From DATHTS01 sp041940425 (GTDB lineage: Bacteria; Acidobacteriota; Blastocatellia; Pyrinomonadales; Pyrinomonadaceae): a DNA stretch of 13,502 nt. The position numbers and the translations under genes are program-made. The first letter of the stretch is position 1. Every line of letters starts with the position of its first letter. Of this stretch, positions 6,503 to 13,502 are shown piece by piece. The stretch spans positions 1 to 13,502 of the forward strand of contig JBGTSF010000099.1 of NCBI GenBank assembly GCA_041940425.1, written 5' to 3'. The notes beneath the pieces were generated by a model. That model ran no database searches, had not been told where the DNA came from, and saw nothing but the letters and a program-made list of their open reading frames with translations.

Positions 6503-9500
6503 ATGAAACCAATGCTTTCTAGATTCGAAACTGTAGGTTCATTAATTTTAGCGGTTTTTTTATTGGGAAATATTGCTTTTGCCCAAAAGACGACCGCCGA
6601 TATTATCGGAACTGTTGTTGATTCGTCAGATCAGGCAATAGCCGGTGCGACCGTAACCGCAAAATCAATCGGAACCGGTGCGACCAAGTCTGCGACGACA
6701 GATTCAACAGGTACTTTCAGAATCCCGAATCTTCAGCCTGGGCGGTATGAAATAACGGCTGAAGCTGCAAACTTTAGTAAATCGGTTATTAAAGATATTG
6801 AATTAAACGTCGGTGTTGACCTCAGTTTCAACATGGAACTGAAACCCGGCGAAGTTTCCGAGGTGGTCGAAGTATCGGCGGACGGTGCTTTAGTTCAAAC
6901 GACGAGGTCGGACCTAGACACGTCTATTTCGCCAAAAGAGATCGAAAATCTTCCCTTGCTCAATAGAACTTTCGCGGGATTGTCCGTCATCGCGCCGGAA
7001 GCTCGTCCGGTCGGCAATTTCGATCCGACGAAAACCCGTGTCGGCAACGTCGCCTTCAGCGGCGGCGACGGGCGGCAAGTCAACGTCAATGTGGACGGCG
7101 GCGACAATAAAGACAATGTGGTCGGCAGTCTTCTGCAAAATTTTTCCTACGAATCAATTCAGGAATTTCAAGTTCTTCAGCACAAATGGACGGCGGATCA
7201 AGGGCGTTCGGTCGGCGGCGTGGTCAATGTCGTCACCAAAAGCGGCACGAACAGCCTGCGCGGTTCAGCCTTTTTCAACTATCGCGGGGAAGAGCTTCGC
7301 ACGCTCGACTTTTTTGATAAACAATCTCTCGCCGCTAACCCGTCTTATACCAAACCGTATTTTGCGCGTCAGGAATTCGGCGGCAGTATCGGCGGACCGA
7401 TCGTAAAAGAAAGAACTTTTTTCTTTTTCGCTTATGAGGGTTTTCGGGAACGCCAGAATGTTGCCGTTTTAGCTAATCTCATTCCTGAAATTCAAGCCAT
7501 TCCGGGAAATGAGTTTGTTCCGGCTATACCGCAGCCGTTCGATGATACTTTGGTTACGGCAAAAGTGGATCACCGGTTTACGGAAGCGCATAATTTGTTT
7601 TTCCGATTTTCTTATCAGGGAAGCGACGGTCTGAATGACCAGGTGAATTTCCCGGCGAGAACCGATCTTTCCGGCGGAAACCAAACTACCAACAAACTTT
7701 ATAGCTTTGTCGGAAATTACACATATAATGTTTCGTCAAATGCGTTAAACACCTTTATTTTTCATTTTCAAGATTTCAAGAATGAAATTTTGCCGAATGA
7801 AGAAGGTTTGACGCTTAGTTTTCCGGGCGGCATTACCATCGGTCAAAACGCCAACACGCCGCAGGCGACCTTGGAACGCAAATATCAATTTCGAGATGAT
7901 TTCAATCTCATCTCCGGCGATCACTCGATGAAGTTCGGCGTGAACTGGATTCATACTAAGCTCGACGGTTATTTTTACTTCGGAACGCGCGGATATTCAC
8001 TAACCTTCAACCGAACTCCGCTACAGATTGCCGCGCTTCCCGAGGGATTCAATACACCGGGACTCGTCCAAACGCTTCAGTATTCCGATGGGGCAAGTTC
8101 GCACCTTCAGACGATTGATCAGTTGGCTTTCTACTTTCAGGATGATTGGAAAGTACGTTCTAATTTGACCTTAAATCTCGGTCTTCGCTGGGACGCGAAT
8201 ATCGGTAATCTTCCGGCTCAAGATAGAAATAGAACGATGCTACTGCTCGCGCAGTTGAATCATCCTTTAGCCAGAGCCTTGACCGAGGATCAGGAAAAAC
8301 TGCGGAAAACTACTCCGAGTTGGACGGAATTTCAGCCGAGGATCGGTTTTGCATGGGATCCTTGGGGACAAAACAAAACCGTGATCCGCGGCGGATACGG
8401 CATTTTCTATGACCAAATTTTCCAGAATTTATCGCTTTTCTCGCAAGTTCAATCAGAGCCGCAAGTATTCCAAGCAGCGATAAATTTAACAAATACGCCG
8501 GGTTCGTTTCTATCAACGTTCAGATATGCTACCCACCCGTTACCGACTGTTCCTGCTAATGCCGATTACAGCAACTTATTGCCGGGAACCGTCGGACGTA
8601 TCAATGATCCGGATGCGACAGAGCCGTATGTTCAGAAATTTTCGCTTGGATTTCAACACGAACTTTCCAGTTCGATGTCAATATCGAGCGATTTTGTCCA
8701 TACTCTCGGATTACATGAACCAAGATTTTTGAATATCAATCCGACTATTCAAAAAACCTGCAATCCCGATTATCCGGGTTCGATACCTCCCGGTGCGCCT
8801 CTGCCCAACCCGACCAACCCTGCATACATAGCAGCATGCCCGCGCAATGCCGCTACGCGGGTGCTTGATAATGCTTTTATAGCCGCCGGTTTGGGAGCGG
8901 GTCGTTTGAATCAGATCAATATGTTTTCAACCAACAATCGGTCGTTATTTGACAGTTGGACGACGACCTTTAAATATCGCAAGCCCAATTTTCTGTTGAA
9001 TGCGAGCTATGTTCTGGCAAGTTCAAGATCATGGGGCGGTCAGCCGACCGCATCTTATTCGGGTAACGGAATCGTCATCACGCCGGAAAACCAGTTTGCC
9101 GAAGGCGAATTCGGACCGACGAGAATGGACGAAAGACACAGAATCGTCTTGAGCGGCGTGATCGGATTGCCGTATGGTTTTCAAGTGGCGCCGATTCTGC
9201 AATACGGTTCGCCCAGACCGTTTTCGGCTAATACCGGATTCGATATAGACGGCGACGGTGTGTTTACAATTGACCGGCTCTGCGCCGGAGTTGATCCGGC
9301 GGCGGCATTTGCCGTTCGCGGTAATTTGGCGGCTCTTCAATTGTTAAATCCGCTCGGTTGCCAACAAGCACCCGTCAATTCGTTGCGTTCGGGATTTGTC
9401 GTCAACGGCACGAATGTGGAAGAACGTAGCCACCGGTTTTTCAACGTAGATACGCGCGTGTCGAAATCGTTCAAATTCGGTGAACGCTTCGGACTTAGTT

Positions 9501-9688
9501 TGAATGCGGATTTCTTCAATCTGTTCAATACAGAAAATCTCGCATACGGCTCTAATGCCCGACTCGGTTTGAGTGTTGCAACCTCCGGTTCGACATTTCT
9601 TCAGCCGACATCCCTTTACGGTCCGGGATTCGGTCCGCCGATCGGCAGACCTTTTACAGCCCAATTAGGAGCTAGATTTACTTTCTAA
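6503..9688 (+). CDS. Oar-like TonB-dependent outer-membrane receptor with carboxypeptidase-regulatory domain
   Basis: This 1061-residue protein is a predicted TonB-dependent outer-membrane transporter of the Oar-like kind abundant in Acidobacteriota. A signal peptide (1-27, hydrophobic GSLILAVFLLGN, cleavage after AFA) precedes a carboxypeptidase-regulatory beta-sandwich (about 31-112; GTVVDSSDQAIAGATVTAK and TDSTGTFRIPNLQPGRYEI). A plug domain follows (about 125-255), with SVGGVVNVVTKSGTNSLRGS at 236-255, then a long beta barrel ending GARFTF with the terminal Phe typical of outer-membrane proteins. A DIDGDGVFTIDR segment near 914-925 matches the acidic loop seen in this family. Two cysteine pairs, 753/779 and 927/953, each 26 residues apart, could form disulfides in surface loops. 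No TonB box is obvious. The substrate cannot be told from sequence; products of the divergent peptidase are one guess. A strong terminator follows, so the gene looks monocistronic. Confidence 0.93.
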   Translation: MKPMLSRFETVGSLILAVFLLGNIAFAQKTTADIIGTVVDSSDQAIAGATVTAKSIGTGATKSATTDSTGTFRIPNLQPGRYEITAEAANFSKSVIKDIELNVGVDLSFNMELKPGEVSEVVEVSADGALVQTTRSDLDTSISPKEIENLPLLNRTFAGLSVIAPEARPVGNFDPTKTRVGNVAFSGGDGRQVNVNVDGGDNKDNVVGSLLQNFSYESIQEFQVLQHKWTADQGRSVGGVVNVVTKSGTNSLRGSAFFNYRGEELRTLDFFDKQSLAANPSYTKPYFARQEFGGSIGGPIVKERTFFFFAYEGFRERQNVAVLANLIPEIQAIPGNEFVPAIPQPFDDTLVTAKVDHRFTEAHNLFFRFSYQGSDGLNDQVNFPARTDLSGGNQTTNKLYSFVGNYTYNVSSNALNTFIFHFQDFKNEILPNEEGLTLSFPGGITIGQNANTPQATLERKYQFRDDFNLISGDHSMKFGVNWIHTKLDGYFYFGTRGYSLTFNRTPLQIAALPEGFNTPGLVQTLQYSDGASSHLQTIDQLAFYFQDDWKVRSNLTLNLGLRWDANIGNLPAQDRNRTMLLLAQLNHPLARALTEDQEKLRKTTPSWTEFQPRIGFAWDPWGQNKTVIRGGYGIFYDQIFQNLSLFSQVQSEPQVFQAAINLTNTPGSFLSTFRYATHPLPTVPANADYSNLLPGTVGRINDPDATEPYVQKFSLGFQHELSSSMSISSDFVHTLGLHEPRFLNINPTIQKTCNPDYPGSIPPGAPLPNPTNPAYIAACPRNAATRVLDNAFIAAGLGAGRLNQINMFSTNNRSLFDSWTTTFKYRKPNFLLNASYVLASSRSWGGQPTASYSGNGIVITPENQFAEGEFGPTRMDERHRIVLSGVIGLPYGFQVAPILQYGSPRPFSANTGFDIDGDGVFTIDRLCAGVDPAAAFAVRGNLAALQLLNPLGCQQAPVNSLRSGFVVNGTNVEERSHRFFNVDTRVSKSFKFGERFGLSLNADFFNLFNTENLAYGSNARLGLSVATSGSTFLQPTSLYGPGFGPPIGRPFTAQLGARFTF

Positions 9689-9718
9689 CGGATTGTAAAG
9701 AGCTTTGAATTAAAAGGG

Positions 9719-9758
9719 AAAAAAAGCGGAGTCGGGAAATCCTCGCTCCGCTTTTTTT
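9719..9758 (+). terminator. Rho-independent terminator of the TonB-dependent receptor gene
   Basis: GCGGAG (9726-9731) pairs with CTCCGC (9746-9751), extended outward by seven A bases facing a T-run (9752-9759). A smaller inner helix (CGGG with CC-T-CG around an AAAT loop) caps it. The hairpin starts about 30 bases after the receptor stop. The A-run on the left means it could also work weakly on the other strand. Confidence 0.9.
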
Positions 9759-9823
9759 TATGTGAATTACGAGTAACCGAGCGGTAACTTTACCGTCGTA
9801 AATTATTTTAAAAATAATAAATT

Positions 9824-9832
9824 TGGTATAAT
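9824..9832 (+). promoter_or_regulatory. Extended -10 promoter upstream of dinG
   Basis: TGGTATAAT is a consensus -10 hexamer (9827-9832) with the TGn extension. The -35 position is AT-rich and does not match TTGACA, which is tolerated by extended -10 promoters. Transcription would begin near 9839 and give a leader of about 145 bases before dinG. It lies after the receptor terminator, so dinG and the genes behind it would have their own promoter. The leader has no recognised riboswitch. Confidence 0.55.
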
Positions 9833-9982
9833 CTTTGTGCGCCTGATTATCTGAAAAATGTAGTAACGAGATGCAAAAATCTCCGTTTGGAAGAAGATGA
9901 TTTCCAAAGGAAAAACTTGAAATTTTTTTATCGAATCACAATAAGACTAAGGCGATAATAAACAACTACGCAAACTTTATAA

Positions 9983-11968
9983 ATGGAAGAAATATTCGGC
10001 AGTCAAGGACTTTTTGCCAAATTTTTGGGCGATTACGAACATCGCGCCGGACAGATCAAAATGGCGGAAGCCGTGCTTCGCGCATTTGAAGAAAAAAAAC
10101 ATCTCATCGTCGAAGCCGGAACCGGGACGGGCAAAACACTCGCCTATCTCGTTCCGGCAATCGCCGCCGCGCTGGGCAAAAATAAGCGCGTTATCATCTC
10201 GACCGGAACGAAAAATTTGCAGGAACAACTGATGGAAAAAGACATTCCGTTTCTGCAAAAAGTTCTGCCGAAAAAATTTACCGCCGCCTATATGAAAGGT
10301 CGCTCGAATTACGCCTGTCTCTACCGCATCAAAAAAGCGGAAAGCCAGCCGATTTTGGAAGGCTTGGACGAGATGGATTATTTTGACGAAGTGCGTCACT
10401 GGTCGCGCGAAACCGAAACGGGCGACCGTGCGGAACTGACCGAGCTTCCCGAAAACATTTCGTTCTGGTCGCGCATCAACGCGAAATCGGAAACCTGTCT
10501 CGGACAAAAATGTCCCGATTTCGAGCCGTGTTTCATTACGCGAATGCGCGAACGCGCCGACGAAGCCGACATCGTGATCGTCAATCATCATCTGTTTTTC
10601 GCCGACCTCAATGTGCGCGGCAATCAATACGGCAAAGTTTTGCCCGATTACGGCGCGGTGATTTTTGACGAAGCGCATCTGATCGAAGACATCGCAGCCG
10701 ATTATTTCGGTTTTCAAATTTCGAGTTTTCAGATTGATGAATTAGTTAGAGATGCCGACGCTCTGCCGATCACCGACGCGATTGCCGTCCGCGATTTTAC
10801 AAAACTCGGCGCGAAGATCGTTGGACTCGCCGACCAATTCTGGATTCGTTTTACACAGACAAGAAATCAGGACGGAAGATTTCCGCTTTTGCCGAACGCT
10901 TTCGCGCAAAAGACGAGAAACGGCGATATCGAAGCGACTCCGCTCGGCGAGGCGTATTTCGCACTCGATTCCGCACTCGAAAGATTGGAAACGGCAACCG
11001 ACGTTTATTCTGAGAAAATGACCGAAGCGGAAAATCTTTTAAAACGAATCAGACAGACGCGCTTTGATCTGGAATTTATCGTAACGCAGTCGGAAAAAAA
11101 TTACGTTTACTGGCTCGAAAAACGCGGTCGCGGAATGTTTCTGCGCGCTTCGCCGATTGATGTTTCTTCGCTTTTGCAGGACAAACTTTTCGACAAAACC
11201 GAGACCGTCATTCTAACTTCGGCGACACTTTCGACAAACGGGAAATTCGATTTCATCAAAGACCGGCTCGGTTTGGACGATCCGAAAAAAACCGAATCTC
11301 TGCTCGCGCCGTCGGCTTTCGATTATCAAAAACAGGCGATCATATACATCCCGAAAGCGATGCCCGATCCGCGCGCGCCGGAATTTAATCAGGTCGCGGC
11401 GAATGAAATTATCAAATTAATAAATATTACAAAAGGTCACGCCTTCGTTCTCTGCACGAGCAATTATTCAATGAACGCGCTTTATGAACAGGTTTCTCAG
11501 CGCGTCAATTTCCCGTGTCTGGTGCAGGGTTCGATGTCGAAAGCCGGACTTCTCGAAAGATTTAAATCAACAAAAAACGCAGTTCTCTTTGCCACATCTT
11601 CTTTCTGGCAGGGCGTTGACGTGCGCGGCGAACAGCTTTCCTGCGTCATCATTGATAAACTCCCGTTTGCTGTTCCGTCCGATCCGATCGTCGCCGCCAG
11701 AACAAAATTCATAGACGAAAACGGCGGCAAATCCTTCTTCGATTACAGCGTTCCGCAAGCCGTAATTTCACTAAAACAGGGAATCGGTCGCCTCATCAGA
11801 AGCAAAACCGACAAAGGCGTGATCGCGCTTTTGGACACGCGGCTCAGGACAAAATCCTACGGCAGAGATTTCTTAAATTCTTTACCGAAAACCAAAATTA
11901 CGTCAGAATTAAAAGATGTCTTACAGATGTTCGACGGAGGTGAAAAAAATGCAGCAAATTTTAGATGA
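9983..11968 (+). CDS. dinG: ATP-dependent DNA helicase, DinG/XPD family with Fe-S cluster
   Basis: This is a superfamily 2, 5'-to-3' DNA helicase of the DinG type, which by family knowledge unwinds forks, R-loops and similar structures during repair and replication. The 661 residues hold the Walker A motif EAGTGTGKT (44-52) and a DEAH box (229-232). Four cysteines, C112, C172, C177 and C183, are spaced as in the iron-sulfur domain. SATLS lies near 413-417, and motif VI is QGIGRLIRS (599-607). No exonuclease domain is fused, unlike some Firmicutes DinG proteins. The ATG at 9983 puts the normal amount of sequence before Walker A but lacks a Shine-Dalgarno. An extended -10 promoter lies about 150 bases upstream. 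The last 20 bases overlap the following DUF5678-like gene. A YoaA-type paralog would look similar, so the exact ortholog group is less certain than the family. Confidence 0.95.
   Translation: MEEIFGSQGLFAKFLGDYEHRAGQIKMAEAVLRAFEEKKHLIVEAGTGTGKTLAYLVPAIAAALGKNKRVIISTGTKNLQEQLMEKDIPFLQKVLPKKFTAAYMKGRSNYACLYRIKKAESQPILEGLDEMDYFDEVRHWSRETETGDRAELTELPENISFWSRINAKSETCLGQKCPDFEPCFITRMRERADEADIVIVNHHLFFADLNVRGNQYGKVLPDYGAVIFDEAHLIEDIAADYFGFQISSFQIDELVRDADALPITDAIAVRDFTKLGAKIVGLADQFWIRFTQTRNQDGRFPLLPNAFAQKTRNGDIEATPLGEAYFALDSALERLETATDVYSEKMTEAENLLKRIRQTRFDLEFIVTQSEKNYVYWLEKRGRGMFLRASPIDVSSLLQDKLFDKTETVILTSATLSTNGKFDFIKDRLGLDDPKKTESLLAPSAFDYQKQAIIYIPKAMPDPRAPEFNQVAANEIIKLINITKGHAFVLCTSNYSMNALYEQVSQRVNFPCLVQGSMSKAGLLERFKSTKNAVLFATSSFWQGVDVRGEQLSCVIIDKLPFAVPSDPIVAARTKFIDENGGKSFFDYSVPQAVISLKQGIGRLIRSKTDKGVIALLDTRLRTKSYGRDFLNSLPKTKITSELKDVLQMFDGGEKNAANFR
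11936..11943 (+). promoter_or_regulatory. Shine-Dalgarno of the DUF5678-like gene, inside dinG
   Basis: GGAGGTGA lies five bases before the ATG at 11949 and within the last coding stretch of dinG. It is the strongest ribosome binding site in the right part of the window. It decides the start of the small gene in favour of 11949 over an in-frame upstream start at 11916. Confidence 0.85.
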
Positions 11969-12266
11969 AATAGCCGAAAAAGTTCCTAGTTTGACGAGCG
12001 AAGAACGCCGCGAACTCTTACTGCTTTTACAGGAAGAAGAACGCAAGGAAAAATCCGAAGACGGGAAAAATCCGAGTCCGAATATCGAATGGCTCAAAGC
12101 GAATCGGGATGAATACGCCGGAAATTACGTCGCTTTATTTGAAGGCGAATTGATCGCATTCGGAAGAACGATCAAAGAAGCCGATACGAAAGCAAAAGCG
12201 AAAGGTTATACAAAAACATTTTTACATTATATTCCGGCAAAAGACGAAGTGCTTTGGGGCTGTTAG
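11949..12266 (+). CDS. Small DUF5678-like protein, translationally coupled to dinG
   Basis: The 105-residue product has two parts. Residues 1-40 form a charged, Glu/Lys-rich helical segment (LTSEERRELLLLLQEEERKE, a possible short coiled coil). Residues about 46-105 resemble the DUF5678 domain: WLKANRDEYAGNYVALFEGE, then IAFGRTIKEADTKAKAKGY and a closing FLHYIPAKDE. In DUF5678 proteins the pattern is a tryptophan, Y-x-G-x-W/Y-V-A, a gly-containing turn and a helix of alternating Ala/Lys; its function is unknown. The start overlaps dinG by 20 bases and has its own strong Shine-Dalgarno inside dinG, which points to co-transcription and coupled translation. No signal peptide or membrane segment is seen, so it is probably cytoplasmic. 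The family call rests on pattern memory only. Confidence 0.8.
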   Translation: MQQILDEIAEKVPSLTSEERRELLLLLQEEERKEKSEDGKNPSPNIEWLKANRDEYAGNYVALFEGELIAFGRTIKEADTKAKAKGYTKTFLHYIPAKDEVLWGC

Positions 12267-12300
12267 TAGAAATTAAAAATGCATTAAAGAAAATAAATAT

Positions 12301-13257
12301 ATGCCCGATAAATTTGAGAAAGCGATTGGAGAAAAAGTAAATTCTCGATGGGAAATTATTAAACCTTTAACAAACGACACTGGACAAGCATATACATATA
12401 AAGTGAGGGATTCTCATAAGAAGGATGATGAATCCGATTATGTAATTAAGTTGCTAAAGAAGATTAATGATAAATCTCTTGCAAGATTCAAGAAAGAAAT
12501 TGACGCATCCCTTTCGTTAGATCATCCGAACATTATTCATGTAATAGATGCTGATTACAAAAACACATCTGAGCCGTATTTGGTTACAGAATTTTGTTCG
12601 GGTGGCGAACTTGAAACAAAAAAAATAAAAAGTTTTTCGTTAATTAAAAAACTTAAAATGTTTGAATCAATTTGTGTTGCAATAGCACACGCACACGCTC
12701 AAGATAAAGTCGTCATTCATAGAGATATTAAACCAAGCAATATTTTTTTGCGTGATCCTAAAACTCGTATGCCTGTTGTGGGAGATTTTGGAATTTGCTT
12801 TTTTGAAGAAACTTCAGATGACAGACTCACGGAAATTAGAGAACAAGTTGGAGCTAAAAATTTCAGACCTCCCGAAGCCGAATTCGGAATTGTCGAGAAT
12901 GTGAATCCTTCATTCGATATTTACTCGCTTGGAAAATTGCTTTATTGGTTTTTATCCGACGGAAATATCCCAGTAAGAGAACATTATAAACACCCAAAAT
13001 TTGATTTGAGAAATAATGATCCTGAACCAGCAATTCATTTAGCTTATGAAATATTTGACAAATCAATTCGTGAAAACCCAGAAGAAAGATATGGTAATGC
13101 AACGGAAATGTATTACGACGTAAGAAAATTAATCGAATTTGTAGAAAGTAATGCTCGTTATCTTGATTGCTCTATACCGCAAAATATAAGTTTTTGTCAT
13201 CTCCTGATATTTCAAAAGGTTGGCTCGATTATAGTAATAGCAGAAGTTTCGGCTTAG
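12301..13257 (+). CDS. Ser/Thr protein kinase (Hanks type), C-terminus out of frame
   Basis: The frame encodes 318 residues with a complete bacterial eukaryote-like kinase domain. The ATP lysine is K50 in YVIKLL, with a likely partner E66. The catalytic loop is HRDIKPSN (140-147), followed by DFG (162-164), an APE-like PPE (190-192) and DIYSLG (206-211), closing with NPEERYGNATEM near 259-270. The glycine-rich loop is degenerate (TNDTGQAYTYKV), with one glycine instead of the usual three. No transmembrane segment or PASTA repeat is present, so it is probably cytoplasmic. It is markedly AT-richer than dinG: 20 and 17 G+C in two 60-base samples against 33, which suggests recent acquisition. No clear Shine-Dalgarno precedes the ATG. 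It sits 34 bases after the DUF5678-like gene and may be co-transcribed. The last 20 or so residues (from about 297) look out of frame, because the natural C-terminus continues in the -1 frame. Confidence 0.88.
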   Translation: MPDKFEKAIGEKVNSRWEIIKPLTNDTGQAYTYKVRDSHKKDDESDYVIKLLKKINDKSLARFKKEIDASLSLDHPNIIHVIDADYKNTSEPYLVTEFCSGGELETKKIKSFSLIKKLKMFESICVAIAHAHAQDKVVIHRDIKPSNIFLRDPKTRMPVVGDFGICFFEETSDDRLTEIREQVGAKNFRPPEAEFGIVENVNPSFDIYSLGKLLYWFLSDGNIPVREHYKHPKFDLRNNDPEPAIHLAYEIFDKSIRENPEERYGNATEMYYDVRKLIEFVESNARYLDCSIPQNISFCHLLIFQKVGSIIVIAEVSA

Positions 13258-13445
13258 AAATATTAGATAACGGGGGAGGAACTTTTCATAACCGACAAGC
13301 GAATGTTGCGTATTATGTAGGTGTTTTAATTGGTGAGTGTGAAAATTGCGGCAATGTTCAGCAATTTCGCTTAAATTACTCTATGAATGATGACTTAAGT
13401 TTTTCTCAAAATACGAGCTGGAAAAATTTGCCTGATCCTAAATAA
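13167..13445 (+). pseudogene. Displaced C-terminal part of the kinase, in the -1 frame
   Basis: This 92-codon frame overlaps the end of the kinase gene and continues for 188 bases past its stop. It has no plausible start of its own: a TTG directly after a TGA, with no Shine-Dalgarno. The residues look like real protein: SSPDISKGWLDYSNSRSFG, then VAYYVGVLIGECENCGNVQQ with a CxxCG pair, and a late tryptophan. I recall a CxxCG-x-x-Q-x-F-R element near the end of kinases of this type, so I infer that it is the kinase C-terminal domain. One missing base, in the A-run at 13181-13184 or the T-run at 13191-13195, would explain the break: adding one base at either place joins the frames into a protein of about 380 residues. 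Whether this is decay, a sequencing or assembly error, or recoding cannot be told here. Confidence 0.6.
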
Positions 13446-13459
13446 TGAAATTATAAAAT

Positions 13460-13502
13460 CTACAAATCTTCACGTAAACTTGCCATATCTTTCAAAAAAG
13501 TG
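13460..13502 (-). CDS. Possible C-terminal end of a convergent gene, cut by the window edge
   Basis: Read on the minus strand, the last bases give TFLKDMASLREDL followed by a TAG (13460-13462). The segment is charged and helical like the end of a small protein. A convergent gene here would stop 14 bases after the kinase frame stop. Thirteen codons cannot establish a gene; this is listed because the amino-acid pattern looks natural. Confidence 0.25.
   Translation of the reverse strand, partial: TFLKDMASLREDL

Noticed and set aside
9977..10717. 246-codon minus-strand frame opposite dinG
   Set aside because: It mirrors the helicase codons, is rich in Phe, Arg and His, and has no recognisable domain. 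The plus strand carries complete helicase motifs.
13185..13200. Canonical programmed -1 slippery heptamer in the kinase gene
   Set aside because: No X-XXY-YYZ heptamer in the kinase frame and no obvious downstream pseudoknot. Only a single-codon TTT slip is possible, so decay or error is more likely.
9983..13445. dinG, DUF5678-like gene and kinase as a new defence operon
   Set aside because: DinG is a common housekeeping helicase with its own promoter. The kinase differs in base composition, and no effector or sensor gene links the three within the window.

Overview
The window reads like a Gram-negative, Acidobacteriota-type genome; Blastocatellia/Pyrinomonadaceae-like is my best guess, not a measured placement. 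The reasons are an Oar-like TonB-dependent receptor with an N-terminal carboxypeptidase-regulatory domain, and a large secreted M36 peptidase ending in FG-GAP/VCBS-type repeats with the phrases typical of that group. A four-helix-bundle remnant with an NPKSKI tail and mixed GC content also fit. No RNA gene, CRISPR array, insertion sequence or phage gene is visible.

Left part (1-1724): a minus-strand lipoprotein N-terminus runs off the left edge and lacks a good start. Next comes a truncated four-helix-bundle (S23/bIVP-type) reading frame. Its last codons and stop lie inside a 4 x 7-base tandem repeat that ends directly at the start codon of dprA. dprA encodes the RecA loader for incoming single-stranded DNA and is complete. 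It ends at a strong hairpin that serves as a shared terminator with the convergent peptidase gene.

Middle (1743-9760): two large cell-envelope genes are transcribed divergently from a 698-base AT-rich spacer. On the minus strand is an exported M36 (fungalysin) metallopeptidase with propeptide, catalytic domain, two beta-sandwich modules and six C-terminal repeats arranged as a duplicated triplet. On the plus strand is an Oar-like TonB-dependent outer-membrane receptor ending in a rho-independent terminator. The spacer holds a GC-rich island with a short minus-strand reading frame that may be a gene remnant. A plausible but unproven link is that one gene digests extracellular protein and the other imports a product.

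Right part (9761-13502): an extended -10 promoter precedes a complete DinG/XPD-type iron-sulfur helicase. Its last 20 bases overlap a small DUF5678-like gene that has its own strong ribosome binding site. A low-GC Ser/Thr protein kinase follows; its C-terminal CxxC-containing part lies in the -1 frame, so the gene is frameshifted by decay, error or recoding. The last bases may hold the C-terminus of a convergent minus-strand gene.

I see no clear new multi-gene system. The most rewarding leads are the split kinase, the triplet-of-repeats architecture of the peptidase, and the repeat-embedded stop/start junction before dprA.
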